Source of the DNA: Magicicada septendecula
Taxonomy: Eukaryota; Arthropoda; Insecta; Hemiptera; Cicadidae
Direction of reading: 5' to 3'
Assembly (NCBI GenBank): GCA_034769895.1
Contig: CM068374.1
Location: 354,936,302 to 355,000,301 of the forward strand
Length of the DNA: 64,000 nt
A model generated the notes under the pieces. It saw only the letters and a list, made by a program, of their open reading frames with translations. It was not told the origin of the DNA and searched no databases. The translations under genes and the position numbers were made by a program. Below, piece by piece: positions 47,063-58,580 of the stretch. The first letter of the stretch is position 1. The number at the start of each line of letters is the position of its first letter.

Positions 47063-47080
47063 ATGGCGCCCATCGCATGG
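47063..47080 (+). promoter_or_regulatory. Primer-binding site of D
   Basis: TGGCGCCCATCGCATGGC, five bases after the LTR end; TGGCGCCCA is tRNA-Lys-like. Confidence 0.6.
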
Positions 47081-47169
47081 CAAAAGAGAGCAGACAGTAG
47101 TATTTAGATTAGTTAAAATAATATAGTACGTAAGATATTAAATAAGTGTAAGGTTAGCTTGACTGGTAA

Positions 47170-50142
47170 ATGATAACGCGAAGCAAGGCTAAAATGGCTA
47201 GCGGTAGTTCTGATAGCATGGACTTTGACGTTAACAACCAGTTGGGCGCACCCGACAACAACGAAGAAAATTCAGTCGAACCAAATATGACTGAGGAGGC
47301 GTCAGAGGTCAGAGCGCGGGGACAGGAGTCACAGCAACCACAGAACTCCCAACAACAAGGAGAAGTCACATTACAATCATTAATGGACTTCATGAGCAAA
47401 AAATTCGATAAGGTTAACGAAAAATTCGATCAACAGAATCAGAAATTCGATAAAGTCAACGAAAAATTCGATCAACAGAAAGAAGAAATTAAAGAAGAAA
47501 TCAATCGGAAATTCGATCAACAGAAGGAGGAAATCAATCAGAAATTCGATAAAATTAATGAAAATTTTAATAATCATAAGGAGGACGTCAAGCTACAAAT
47601 GGACGAACAGCTCACGATTATACGATTAGAAATGCGTGACCATAAGACCAGTTGCGACGATAAGATAAGCGAAGTCTTAAAGAAACAAGAGGACGCTACA
47701 AGAGAAATAAAAGATGACACCAATAAGAAGTTTGAAGAAGTGTGGGAAGCCCGAGAGTTGGACCATCAAGAACTTAAAAACCTTGCACAGACCACACAAT
47801 CTAGTATAAAGAAAGTCCATAATAAGCTCGAACTACACATCAATAGTAATCAGAAGAAGCAGGAAGAACTGAAGACCGAATTATACCACACACTTCGACA
47901 GCAGCAACAAGAGATAGGTGAAGCCAACCACACATTGCAACAGAAAATCGATGAAGTAGACGGCCGACAAAAGACGACCGAACAGAAGCTCGACGAAAAC
48001 GTCAAAGAGAAAACGACCCACATTCAGGAACTCAGGTGTCAAGTAGAGAGATTGCGGCGACAGATCACCGATGGGGAGTCTGGGCCCCACAGAACAGTCA
48101 ACGGACAAGTACAGGTAGAGCTGAAGTATGACGGAACCGACAGATTCCCGATGGAGTTCCTAAAGGAGTTGTCGGAGTTTCAAGAATCATATTACCCGAG
48201 CAGCGACATCAGGTGGATCGGCAAACACCTAGAGAAGGACGCAAGCATATGGTGGCGTGTGATCCGGGACCAGATAAATACCTTCGAAGAATTCAAGGAG
48301 GCATTCACATTGAAGTATTGGGGGTTGGAACGACAGGACATTATCCGCGACAACCTCGAGTACGGCAGATTTGAATGGCAGGGACCAGTCACGGCTATAC
48401 AGTACGTCGAGCGGATTCTTTTAGAGAGTCAACAGTTAACTCCAGCGTTGACCGACCGCCAACTGATAAGAAAAATCTCGAGGCACTTTGGAAGGGACTT
48501 GCAGATCGCCGTTATAACACGCGGGATCGTCACCATACCCAATTTCGAAGCCTTGATCACTGAATACACTAGCATTCAATCAAGCAATGCAGGAAATAGA
48601 CGTGCGCAATATAGGATAGCGAACGAAAGGGAAACCGGAACTGTCGATCGACCCAGTAGTAACTTTGTCAACAAAAACGAGGGTGAGAGGAAACCAGTTT
48701 GGCAAGGACGGGCGCACGGCGGTAACTGTTACGAGAATAAATCACACGGAGTGGTGAACACTGTCGAATACTTTAACGCCAAACCGAGCACAAGTCATGC
48801 CACTGACGACAATTCAAGGTCGAACAATGACCAGAACAGCAAAAAAAAAAAACACCCCTACACAGCGAACGACATAGTTTTTGACAACACAAACAACCCC
48901 ACTAATAATGTCAACATCCTGGTACCTGACTTAAGAGATGACCTACTGAATGAATACGATGAGGACATCACTAAACAGATATTAAAATGTCCCGAAATAA
49001 TCATACAATTTAACAATAACATTAGAGTTTTAGCACTTGTTGACACCGGCTCAGTTATTAATGGGTTATCAGAAGTGTGGTTCAACGCAAACAAAAGGGA
49101 CATTGAACCATATGAAATTTTACCCATGACGAACTCTCTAATCATTAGTGCTGTTGGGAACAAGTCCAAGTTAATTAGAAAACAAATACTATGCGACATT
49201 GAAATTGACGGGATCAAAAATGAGTGTGTCTTTCTAATTATACCTGACCTTATTAAACAATGTATATTAGGGATAAGTTTTTTACAGGAGGTAGGATGTC
49301 GTATCGACATCAGCAGTAAGAAAATAGAAATAGTGAATGCGGCTGATGAAGAGGTGCACGCCGTACCCATCATGAACATGGAACTAATGGATAATGGAGA
49401 AGAAGGAGAAATCTTGAGGAGCATCGACGAGAAGATATCAAGCATGGACTGTCAAGACGAGGAAATATTGGGAAATTTGAGGGAAATACTTGTTAAGAAT
49501 AGGAGAGTGTTTAGGGAATGCCCGGGGAGAATAGACAGATACGAGCATGAGTTTCAAGTTACGGACAGTACGCCCTACTTTCAACGGGGTTGGCCTGTAC
49601 CACTTGCTTATCAGAAGAAAGTAAAGGACGAGATTGATAGAATGCTGCGATACGGTGTGATTGAACGATGTACAAGCCCGTTCATAAATCCACTCGTAAC
49701 AGTCATAAAGAGAGATGGAAGGGTCCGTCTGTGCCTGGACGCAAGAACGATAAACGGCGTTACTATTCCCGACTATGAAGGCGTTTCTCCAATAAACGAA
49801 ATCTTGGCAAGATGTAGCGAGATGCGATATCTATCTACTGTCGATTTGTCGAGCAGCTTTTGGCAAGTACCTTTGAAGGAAGAGTGCAGGAAGTATACCG
49901 CGTTCATGTATGAGGGAAGGTGCTACCAATTCACCGTCACACCATTCGGCCTTAGTACCAGTTCTGCGGCACTAACACGCGGATTGGATACGGTCTTAAA
50001 TAAAAATGTTAAGAAAAACACATTAATATACGTAGACGATTGTCTATGTTATTCTGACGATGTTAAAACACACTTAGAACATTTAGAGGCATTATTAAAT
50101 AATCTAAACGAAAATAACTTGACCGTCAACCTAAATAAGTAG
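47170..50142 (+). CDS. D Gag-Pol, first part: coiled-coil Gag, protease, RT
   Basis: Starts MITRSKAKMASG. Residues 70-130 are KFDKVNEKFDQQ-type repeats, continuing as a long coiled coil to about 300. A Gypsy-like capsid region (ELKYDGTDRFPMEFLKEL, WWRVIRDQINTFEEFKEAF) covers about 315-470. No CCHC knuckle is present. The protease active site LVDTGSVINGLS is near 622 and its partner ILGISFLQ near 700. RT fingers IERCTSPFINPLVTVIKRDG and VRLCLDARTIN, palm STVDLSSSFWQVPL, and the catalytic YVDDCL near 953 follow. Gag and Pol are in one frame, with no frameshift. It ends at TAG (50140-50142) in the RT thumb; the same frame continues to 52176. Confidence 0.93.
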   Translation: MITRSKAKMASGSSDSMDFDVNNQLGAPDNNEENSVEPNMTEEASEVRARGQESQQPQNSQQQGEVTLQSLMDFMSKKFDKVNEKFDQQNQKFDKVNEKFDQQKEEIKEEINRKFDQQKEEINQKFDKINENFNNHKEDVKLQMDEQLTIIRLEMRDHKTSCDDKISEVLKKQEDATREIKDDTNKKFEEVWEARELDHQELKNLAQTTQSSIKKVHNKLELHINSNQKKQEELKTELYHTLRQQQQEIGEANHTLQQKIDEVDGRQKTTEQKLDENVKEKTTHIQELRCQVERLRRQITDGESGPHRTVNGQVQVELKYDGTDRFPMEFLKELSEFQESYYPSSDIRWIGKHLEKDASIWWRVIRDQINTFEEFKEAFTLKYWGLERQDIIRDNLEYGRFEWQGPVTAIQYVERILLESQQLTPALTDRQLIRKISRHFGRDLQIAVITRGIVTIPNFEALITEYTSIQSSNAGNRRAQYRIANERETGTVDRPSSNFVNKNEGERKPVWQGRAHGGNCYENKSHGVVNTVEYFNAKPSTSHATDDNSRSNNDQNSKKKKHPYTANDIVFDNTNNPTNNVNILVPDLRDDLLNEYDEDITKQILKCPEIIIQFNNNIRVLALVDTGSVINGLSEVWFNANKRDIEPYEILPMTNSLIISAVGNKSKLIRKQILCDIEIDGIKNECVFLIIPDLIKQCILGISFLQEVGCRIDISSKKIEIVNAADEEVHAVPIMNMELMDNGEEGEILRSIDEKISSMDCQDEEILGNLREILVKNRRVFRECPGRIDRYEHEFQVTDSTPYFQRGWPVPLAYQKKVKDEIDRMLRYGVIERCTSPFINPLVTVIKRDGRVRLCLDARTINGVTIPDYEGVSPINEILARCSEMRYLSTVDLSSSFWQVPLKEECRKYTAFMYEGRCYQFTVTPFGLSTSSAALTRGLDTVLNKNVKKNTLIYVDDCLCYSDDVKTHLEHLEALLNNLNENNLTVNLNK

Positions 50143-52176
50143 CAGTTTTTCAGAAAAGAAATATCGTATCTTGGATACCAATTAACAACGCGCGGCATCC
50201 GAGCTACGGAAGAGAAAGTGAAAGCCATTACGGAGTTCCCTAAGCCCAAGAATCAGAAACAGTTAAAGGGTTTCCTAGGCCTCACTAACTTTTATAACCG
50301 CTTTACAAGCAAATATGCGGAGACAACACAACCCCTCCATGAATTATTGAAGAAGGATCACAAATTTGTATGGACGGATGAATTAAACGACTGCTTTGAC
50401 AGAGTCAAAAACCTATTTATTGACGCTGTAGTTTTGAGATTTCCACGCCCAGACCAGAGGTATTATATACAATGTGATGCAAGTGATTACGCATACGGAG
50501 GACAACTTTACCAGCTCGATGAAGACGGGGAGATTGGCGTAATCGCCTTCACCAGTAAGACATTCAAGGGTGCTGAGCGGAACTACTATACTACGGAAAA
50601 AGAGCTTTTAAGTATTGTCCGATGCTTAGAAAAATTCCGAATATACGTTCTCGGACAACCATTAACAATCATCACTGACAACAAGGCGTTGACATTCTTA
50701 AACAAATGCCATCTAAATAATTCTCGGATTACACGATGGATTCTTGCAGTGCAAGAGTATAAGTTCGACATAATTCATTGCAAGGGCAAGGAAAACATCG
50801 TAGCCGACATCTTAAGTAGATATCCACACGATGCAAATTTAGAAGAGATTCACGACAACACACATGAATATTTAGTTAACCACATAACCATGAAAATGAG
50901 ACTTGAAGTGCGGAAGTTAATCCAAAATATTGAAAAGCACCAGATGGAAGACGAGAAGCTAAAAGCGATCATCACTAGATTTAAGGAGGGAAATATAGAC
51001 CCTAAATTAACTAAATTCTATAAATATGTTAACGACAAGTTATATAGGCGACAGCGGAATGAATGGAAGCTGTATGTTCCTAGCAACATATCTGGGGACA
51101 TAATTGCTGAAATCCATCATATGTTCGGACATCTAGGAACAAAAAAGTGTATTAAAATGCTCCAAGAACATTTCACATTCGACCAGATGTCAAAGAAAAT
51201 AAAAACGTATATTAAAACCTGTGACCTATGCCAGAAGTGCAAAGATACCAACAACAGAGAGCTATTTGGTGGCACACGTGCTGTGATACCTACAGCCAAA
51301 GGAGATCTGGTAAGCGCAGATTATTATGGACCCCTACCGACAGGAACGGGTGGAGTCAAATATTTATTAGTCATAGTGGATAATTTCACGAAATATGTCA
51401 AATTATTCACCCTTCGGAGAGCAACAACCACTACGACGTTGCGGAGAATAAAAACGTATTGCGAACTATTCGGACGTCCACGGGCCATTTTGACGGACAA
51501 CGGAACACAGTTCACCTCCAGGAAATGGGCCAACGGTCTAAAGGAGTTGGACATACAACCAAAGTTTACTGCAATACGTAATCCATGTACCAATCTTGCC
51601 GAGCGGATTAACCGGCAACTGGGAAACTTGTTTCGCATTTTCGTAAGTGACCAACACGCTAAATGGTCCCAGTACGTAAAAACGATTGAAGCGTGTCTAA
51701 ACGAGGTGTACCACGAGACAATCGAAATAACCCCTCATGAAGCACACCTCGGCACGAGACCTACACGAGCATGGGAGCAATGCTTGGACAAAGGAGTCAT
51801 TAGCAGTGAAGGGAAACGCGAAAACAATATATTTGTGAAGATAAAGGAGAAGCGGGAGAAGCACGCGAAACGCTGCAATGAGAAGAAGAAAATCACAAAA
51901 TTTACGATTGGCGACAAGGTACTGGTGAGAGCATACCACCAATCCGACGCTGCGTCAAAGAGAATTGACAAGTTCTTCGAACTTTTCACAGGACCATATA
52001 AGATCAACCGCATCATCGGCGAGGCCACATATGAGCTCGTGGAGTGCGATAGCGGAAAGATGAGAGGGAAATTTAACATACGGCAAATTAAAGCATATCA
52101 TGAGCCAGCGAACGGAAGCATAGATAACACGAGTGGTAGCGACGACTCCCGGCGACCAGCAGAAGACATAGGTTAG
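50143..52176 (+). CDS. D Pol, second part: RT thumb, RNase H, integrase
   Basis: Same frame as 47170-50142 after one TAG. It begins QFFRKEISYLGYQL (RT thumb) and KQLKGFLGLTNFYNRF. RNase H: YIQCDASDYAYGG, YTTEKELLSIV, TDNKALTFL, VADILSRY. Integrase: zinc region HHMFGHLGTKKC with CDLCQKC, then catalytic SADYYGPL (D), LTDNGTQF (D) and NLAERINRQ (E), followed by GPYKINRI (GPY/F). It ends SRRPAEDIG before TAG. The first ATG (50218) is incidental. Without readthrough of the stop it would not be made; everything else looks intact. Confidence 0.92.
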   Translation, partial: QFFRKEISYLGYQLTTRGIRATEEKVKAITEFPKPKNQKQLKGFLGLTNFYNRFTSKYAETTQPLHELLKKDHKFVWTDELNDCFDRVKNLFIDAVVLRFPRPDQRYYIQCDASDYAYGGQLYQLDEDGEIGVIAFTSKTFKGAERNYYTTEKELLSIVRCLEKFRIYVLGQPLTIITDNKALTFLNKCHLNNSRITRWILAVQEYKFDIIHCKGKENIVADILSRYPHDANLEEIHDNTHEYLVNHITMKMRLEVRKLIQNIEKHQMEDEKLKAIITRFKEGNIDPKLTKFYKYVNDKLYRRQRNEWKLYVPSNISGDIIAEIHHMFGHLGTKKCIKMLQEHFTFDQMSKKIKTYIKTCDLCQKCKDTNNRELFGGTRAVIPTAKGDLVSADYYGPLPTGTGGVKYLLVIVDNFTKYVKLFTLRRATTTTTLRRIKTYCELFGRPRAILTDNGTQFTSRKWANGLKELDIQPKFTAIRNPCTNLAERINRQLGNLFRIFVSDQHAKWSQYVKTIEACLNEVYHETIEITPHEAHLGTRPTRAWEQCLDKGVISSEGKRENNIFVKIKEKREKHAKRCNEKKKITKFTIGDKVLVRAYHQSDAASKRIDKFFELFTGPYKINRIIGEATYELVECDSGKMRGKFNIRQIKAYHEPANGSIDNTSGSDDSRRPAEDIG

Positions 52177-52888
52177 GTAATTTGCTCGCGCGGCCAGTCC
52201 AGCTAACCAAATAATGATGTGCATTTTACTATATTGTGTTTAGTCTGTATTTCAATGCTGTGTTCATGATCATCACATATTTGTCATTCGTTATGTTAAT
52301 TAGACATGTAAACATCGATATATACATAAAGTGATTTGTTGAAATGTACCATGTGTCAGAAGGACATTGTAATACTATGACACAGGACACCAAAGACGTT
52401 AGTAATTATGAATAATAGCTTGTTAAAATGTAGAGATTCGAATAATTTGTTTATGTAATTAATAATTCAAAAACAAGTTTAAAGGTATTTTATTGCTATA
52501 TAGGTCATCGACATAAGATCGATTAATCTAATGGATAGCTAATCTACAGCTTATCTATTACATTGTATATAAACGATAACTGAACAAACTGTCAAATGGA
52601 CAAACGTCCATGTCTTAAATTCAATTATTTACTTGAAATCGTATTGTACAGTCCGCAGGTGGACAGATAAAATGTAGAAAATGCCTTCATTTCACTCAGA
52701 TGAGCGGCAATAAATTCATGTGACCATATAAAACATCAAGATGGGGAATAACAATTAATTGCTTCCTATGAGAGATAGATGTCAGTCAACCATGTCCATT
52801 CCGAAGCGGACATCCATGACTGGGACAGAGCGCAGAAATTGGACCAGATGTCTCCCGAAGTCCAACATCCAATCCAATTTGGGGACAA
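52177..52888 (+). other. 3' spacer of D before the LTR
   Basis: No ORF. ATGTCCATTCCGAAGCGGACAT (near 52791) is a small hairpin. The polypurine tract is weak (ATTTGGGGACAA before 52889). The A/C/Z hairpin is absent, so D belongs to another lineage. Confidence 0.6.
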
Positions 52889-55292
52889 TGTAATGATCGA
52901 AATTTAAAAAAATTTTTAATTCCTCGATCAAGTGACACGTTCCCACACTCAAGTCGACGGACACAAGCCCAGGTCGTAAATAATGACGAATCAGGGGCAC
53001 GTCAAACCCGACGACAGTGCGAAGACAAAGAAAAAACGTCTGAGTACAGCACACAATAAGAATTTCAGGGCGTCGCTGACAGCTAGCAGTTTGTCACAAT
53101 TTACAGCACCCAACAATCTGAAACAAAGACTTCGTACAGCTGCCGAGTTACACTGAATTGAGACGGAACGCCTGCTGTGGAGGTGTAGCGTACAAGCACA
53201 ATTATGAAAGGCTTTACTATGTTACAAAAGGAATACAGAGCAATTTTAACGAAGAAATAGACAATAGACGTAACTCAGTGAATACTGCCAGTGCATCCTG
53301 CACAGCATGAAAACAAACCTTTGACAGTTTACTGAGATTTACGACTGGAAAGTAGAGTTCAACCAGAATGACGCCAACGAAGGGTTGATAATCGGCGGAA
53401 CGAACAACGAGTAACTTACACAATTGACCAGGACTCTGGAGTCTGTTAACAAAAGCTCGGTCAGAACCTTAGGGAAAGTCTAAACAAAGGATGACAGAAG
53501 GCCAAGAAATTGCCCTAATTTCTTAGAATCCGTACCACGCTCGTCACATGAAACACTCCGGGGATGACGACGACCAACCAGCGTCAAGCATCTTCTAAAA
53601 GAGCTCGTGGAGAGAGTAAGAAGGGTTCGGACGACGAATCGTGAAACAGAGGATGAGATCTGCAGAAGAGTAGGAATTTGTACGACCAATCAAGAATCCG
53701 AGAAGGCGTAGAAATCCAAAACTTAGACTTATGGGTAAGATGTTTCAATAAAACTGTTTTGCGAGGACGCGGAGCGACAGTAGACAGTTGGCAGTTAAAA
53801 GTTAAGAGTCAAAAGTCGCAGTTAATAGTCAGAAGTTAGTACGATAGTCAGACAGTTGATTATAGTCGGAACAGTAATACGGTCCGTAATAGAAACAGTT
53901 TGTGCGACCGACCGAAGTCACAATTTAGTAAATTCATAAGTGAACAGAGACATCGATATAGTCACACTTAAACACAATTCTGTGCGACAAACACAAACTA
54001 TAAGTGCGCACGGGACTTGGAACTTCAACTGACGCGAACATAATAACATACTAATTAACGTTTCAAAGTAGAACAGTGAGTGACACTTCAAACATTCTCA
54101 CATTACAATGCGTCACTATGTTGAACGATTAATTGAATGAACTGTATCAAACAATTAAAAAACACAGTACGCGCTACATCCAGTTAGACGGAACAGTTAA
54201 CCATGTACACAAACACGACAAACTTTCAGAACAATTCAGTTTAATGACAACATTAACACCTCACTATTTGAACTCCGGATACTCGACATCAGCGGGTTAC
54301 CACAACACCGTACACGTGACGGGAGTGGAGATTTAGTGAAGTGAAGTGATTAGTGCCCTTCATAACAGTGATTATGATCTTCGACGAATCATCCAGAAGA
54401 TGTCTTCTCACAACGGCGGAATAATGGATAAACACTCTCAAAAGATAAGCTTTATGTCTATTTAATCTTAGTAGTATATACTACTGTTCTGTTGCCTCTT
54501 TTCAAAGAACAAACCCCAAGAGATTATATCTAGAAGAATCATATGAATCATAAAATCTATAAAATAACATTAACGTAATGCATCATCTGAGAATAATGAA
54601 CGCATTTAGGTAGGGATAAGTATATTTGTTGATTGTTTATTGTTCGTATATGTTTTGTATATTCGCATTATTTACTGCATTTGAATGTACCATGTGTTTA
54701 TGTTTCAGGAAACATCGTATAAATTGTATTTTATATCATGTGTTTTAATATGTATGTAATTTGCAGGATATAGTCACTTACTTAAGTAACGAGTGTAATA
54801 AATAAGTAGTTAATTTACATTATTCTTGCGTTCATTATTGGAATCTAACCTTTATTATTGATGTATTTCATTCTAAGCATTACACTAAAAGTCTCACAAC
54901 GTATACTAAGTATCAATGGACACGACAAACTCGACCATTGAGACGTCCGATTAATAGACTCATAAATCGTATTTAATTAGTCACTGTGTTGAGTCTAATC
55001 TGACGAATAGAAACAACTTTTAGATATATCAAATTTAACGTACAACATAAATCTTTAATTAAAATGATTCATAATTGATGAGTAATTAATCTATGCAGAT
55101 AATTAGCACAGATTAATATTCACTAGATGTAAATGGTTTACACAATTAATTACCGCAAATGTAAATCACATTTACATCACTAAATGTAAATGGCGTCCAA
55201 CTTCGGGGCTAGATACATGTGAAAGATTGATAAATTTATAGATTTAATAATTAACCCATTTATGCAATTAATACGCATAAATATCCACTAAA
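52889..55292 (+). repeat. 3' LTR of element D (2404 bp)
   Basis: Same length as the 5' LTR with roughly a dozen substitutions by eye (for example near 53133, 53157, 53884 and 55155), about 99.5% identity. ACCC then C-element sequence follows. Confidence 0.95.
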
Positions 55293-55296
55293 ACCC

Positions 55297-55483
55297 GATA
55301 TTGAATATAATTATTAATGGGGACTGGACAGAAATAAATAATGTAGACTTGGATTTTAATTATTATGGAAAAATGAATGAACTAAAATTTTATGGTCATT
55401 ACACACAAGATAGCCATATGTGTGTAACTGAAATTGAAAACTGTTATTTGAAACCAAGACTAATTTTTGACGATGGAGGCTGA
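55297..55483 (+). CDS. Gag-like protein of element C, C-terminal part
   Basis: In phase with 43593-44653 once D and one ACCC are disregarded. It carries GDWTEINN, matching GDWTKINN of A at the same place, and ends RLIFDDGG-stop. The shared end (DDGG) with A and B is the family signature. No start of its own. Confidence 0.8.
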
Positions 55484-57509
55484 AATTCATAAATGAACAA
55501 TTGTAAATATTTTGTTTTATGGTTCAGACCTCGCAACCTTGGACAATGAAGTGTCATATAACTGAACAAGTAATGATGAAGATTTGTAAATAAATTTATA
55601 GTGAAATTAATTGTGTGTGTACTGTAAAATGTTTCATGTAACCATGTGTGTATTGATTGATTTTAATAATAATATTATTTTATGTTGTTAATTAATAATA
55701 ATAATGAACAGGAGGTATTAATGAATTCCATTTTGAATTGTGTTTGTATTAAAAGTGTTTTAACTATGTTAACTAAAACCATGAGTAACTAAAGTCAAAT
55801 TGTTTTAGTAGAAATTATTAAAGTAATTTAAAAAGGTTAATTTTATTAATGAAGCAAAATTAACTCTGCTTTGAATTGTAACAAATAAGAGATAAATATG
55901 TTAACTACAAGACTCAGAGAAACAAAAAATTTGTAGGAAGTATATGTGTCAGTATGTGGTAAGCAGAATGTTTAGACTGAAGGAGTGTTTATAACTGTGT
56001 TTATAACACCAGTCTGGCAGACAACTGTTAATGTAAACAGGTGTGTGGTATGTTTTGACTAATGCTCACAGACAGGTGTTGAAGCTGATAACTGTTGTAT
56101 TTTGATGAATCAGTATCTTGAGCAAAATCTTATTGTGTAATAAAAGAAATGACATTAATTTTTTTTTCAGGTAAAATAATAATGAGGTAATTTCTGTAAC
56201 TTAGAGTTTTGAGATAATAAAATTAAATTAATTTGGTAATTAAATCAATTGAAAGGATGATTTTTAATAATGAACTTGTAATAATGAACTTAACTTTATT
56301 TTCATTCAAATTCAAACTGGAATTATAAATTAAATGCTAATTGATGAAAAAATAATGATTAAAATATTCATTTAAAATTGAAAACTAAAGGAAATGTTCA
56401 GGTTAAGATAATGTGTGGGAACCTAAGATGTGTATATTACTGTTCAAGTAACTTTTATAAATGGCAATCCATGTTTTATGTTTAACTGTAGATTCCCCAC
56501 ATAAGTGCGGCCATGACCTCACCGGATCATGACCGTGAAAGTAGTTAATTATGGCAAATCATAAATTTTACTTGATATAACCGGCTTGTGGTTTGTTTTA
56601 TTTTGTCAACCCGGTGGTTTGTTAGACTTAGTAGGGGGGTTATTTTTTGGGGAATCTACCTAATTTTGGAACAGGTCTATTTTCACCCAGATAGGGGTGG
56701 TAGTCCATTAGGGGCGTATCAATCAAGAATAGTAGGTGTAACACTGAATTTTATTTTAATGCCGAAGCAAGGATGGGGTGGAATAAAAGGAAAAAATGTC
56801 CACCCCTTCCGCATCAGTCCTTGTAAAAGCAACTGGGCGCTACAGTCCAGGGGGGTAATAGTGAGTGTGGATGGGGGGTGACCCAGTTACAGGTCACGAG
56901 GGAGATGTGGTTTACAGCTAGGATGAGGCCGGCAAGGGCCAAGAAGCCTAGCGCAGAACACAGCAATATGTAACGGGTATCAGGGGTTAAGGGATAAAAA
57001 GGGGGGGTAGTAGAGAAAAAAAAAATTTTTTTTATAGTAGCTAAGTATAAATAGATTTAATGCTGTTTTGTATAATTAAGGTGTTATTTTGGATGGGCAA
57101 TATTGTACGGGGAATATTATTCAATTTGACTGGAATTTATATGTACTACTGTAAACCTATATTGTTTTATTAACACTATTTTCTAGGGTTAAGAGATATT
57201 CTATAATATAAAATGAGCCAGTACGCTGCCAATGAACCAGTACGGCTAAGAGGAAACAAATCAGTTGTGGGATATGGAATGATGGAAGGCTGTTTGTTGA
57301 TTTTTTAATTGAATGTTCTAAAGTCAGGCGACACTGTGGCGGGTATCTGTCCGAGCTTATGGTGTTGGGATCTCGAACAGAGAAGTCCAGTAAGATCGGA
57401 TGGGTGCTGCCGCAGTCACCGGACTAGGGGGGTAAGTACCCGTGATTTTAGTAAAGCGTTCAGGGGGGTTGCGGCGCCATATCCTCACTGATCCTCTTAG
57501 GGGTTAGGC
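55484..57509 (+). other. Non-coding internal region of C
   Basis: No credible ORF (56588-56881 is open but G-rich and unsupported). The first 150 bp resembles A after its ORF. A hairpin CAAGGA-tGGGGTGG ... CCACCCC ... TCCTTG is at 56768-56823, and GGATATGG and ATGGTGTTGGGATCTCG boxes shared with Z and A are at about 57255-57375. Confidence 0.6.
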
Positions 57510-57560
57510 AATAAGAGTTTGAACGCTTCGGCCTTCAACCTCTTATTGGGGGGGGGGTAT
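57510..57560 (+). promoter_or_regulatory. Pre-LTR hairpin and polypurine tract of C
   Basis: Arms 57510-57526 and 57531-57547 with loop TTCG pair at 15 of 17 positions. A G-run and TAT follow, then the LTR at 57561. The lower stem is AATAAGAG/CTCTTATT where Z has AATGAGAG/CTCTCATT, a compensated change. Confidence 0.75.
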
Positions 57561-58576
57561 TGTAACGGTACAGAATTGTGTGCCGCCCCAGTTTTAATTT
57601 TATTCTGTATCAATTCAGTAATTTTCAAATTGTCAGTCTTCACCTGTGAGGTGCCCCAGTAACCAGCAGTACAACACTGTTAGTCTAAACAATTGTCTAG
57701 ATGCATTGCGCAACTGCCCCAGTAAGCAGCAGGCTTTGGTAATTACAGTATGCAGGTGAACAGCAGCCAGTAAGCAGCAGCATACAGTGCAGCTGGTTAA
57801 ATAAAACGGTGGCCTCGGGTGTAAGATAGGCCGAAAATACTGTAATCGGCCTATCCCGTAAAACAACTATAAAAGTGTACAAACAATATAGCGCGGCCAG
57901 CCTACAAAACATCAAGTGTTCGAACAAAGTTACGTCGGCCGACTATTAATTTACCACATGTGGGAACATTGAATTAAAACAGTGAAAATCTAAGTAAATA
58001 CTGTAAACTAATAAATAATTGCGTGAGTGCGCCCAAAAAACGAGTAAAACGGTTATCACGAGACGACGCAACAAACCATATGGACACGCACGGTGGACGG
58101 GTAACTAACAACCTTACATATATATGTAAATCAATTTAAAACAAATGACGATAGCTGATAAACATGTAAACCTAAATAATTGAGAGTTCTAAGGGAAGGG
58201 ATTTTGGTAAAAGAAAATAGCAAGGGGAAAAGAGATAAATATGTACTGGTTCATTTCAAATATAAACAATTTGTAATAGGTTAGAAGTAAAAAAGATTTT
58301 ATTTGTAAATTTGTTTGATGTCATGTTATTCGTTAATAACACTTACTGATAATATAAAATAATATACCAGTTTTAATTGATGTCCAAGTAAAACGAAGTA
58401 ATTAATGTGGTTAATAAACTAGAAGCGATTGGTTTTAAAACAAATTGTGTATTTATATGTGTACTGATAACCTTCAAATAATCCTTTCTGTAGCTGGTTT
58501 CGTCTGAACGACTCTGGACCCGAACCCGAAGGTAAGAGTAAGATTTTAGTATTTGAAAGAAATTTATAGTGTTTCA
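57561..58576 (+). repeat. 3' LTR of element C (1016 bp)
   Basis: Full-length match to 42431-43446, about 99.5% identical by eye. Followed by the ATAG duplication and then B sequence. Confidence 0.95.
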
Positions 58577-58580
58577 ATAG

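Larger units (their letters stand above)
44654..55292 (+). mobile_element. Element D: near-intact Ty3/Gypsy-like retrotransposon, 10639 bp
   Basis: Identical-length 2404-bp LTRs, primer-binding site, a gag-pol frame of about 5 kb and a 0.7-kb 3' spacer. The 4-bp duplication ACCC and restoration of the C reading frame define it precisely. One in-frame amber codon interrupts pol. No env-like ORF. Confidence 0.95.

Noticed and set aside
52177..52888. An env gene after D integrase
   Set aside because: Only 0.7 kb with no ORF, signal peptide or membrane segment, so D is not errantivirus-like in having env.
56588..56881. 97-codon ORF in the C non-coding region
   Set aside because: It crosses G-rich and hairpin sequence conserved with A at the RNA level; the A counterpart is not open in that frame.
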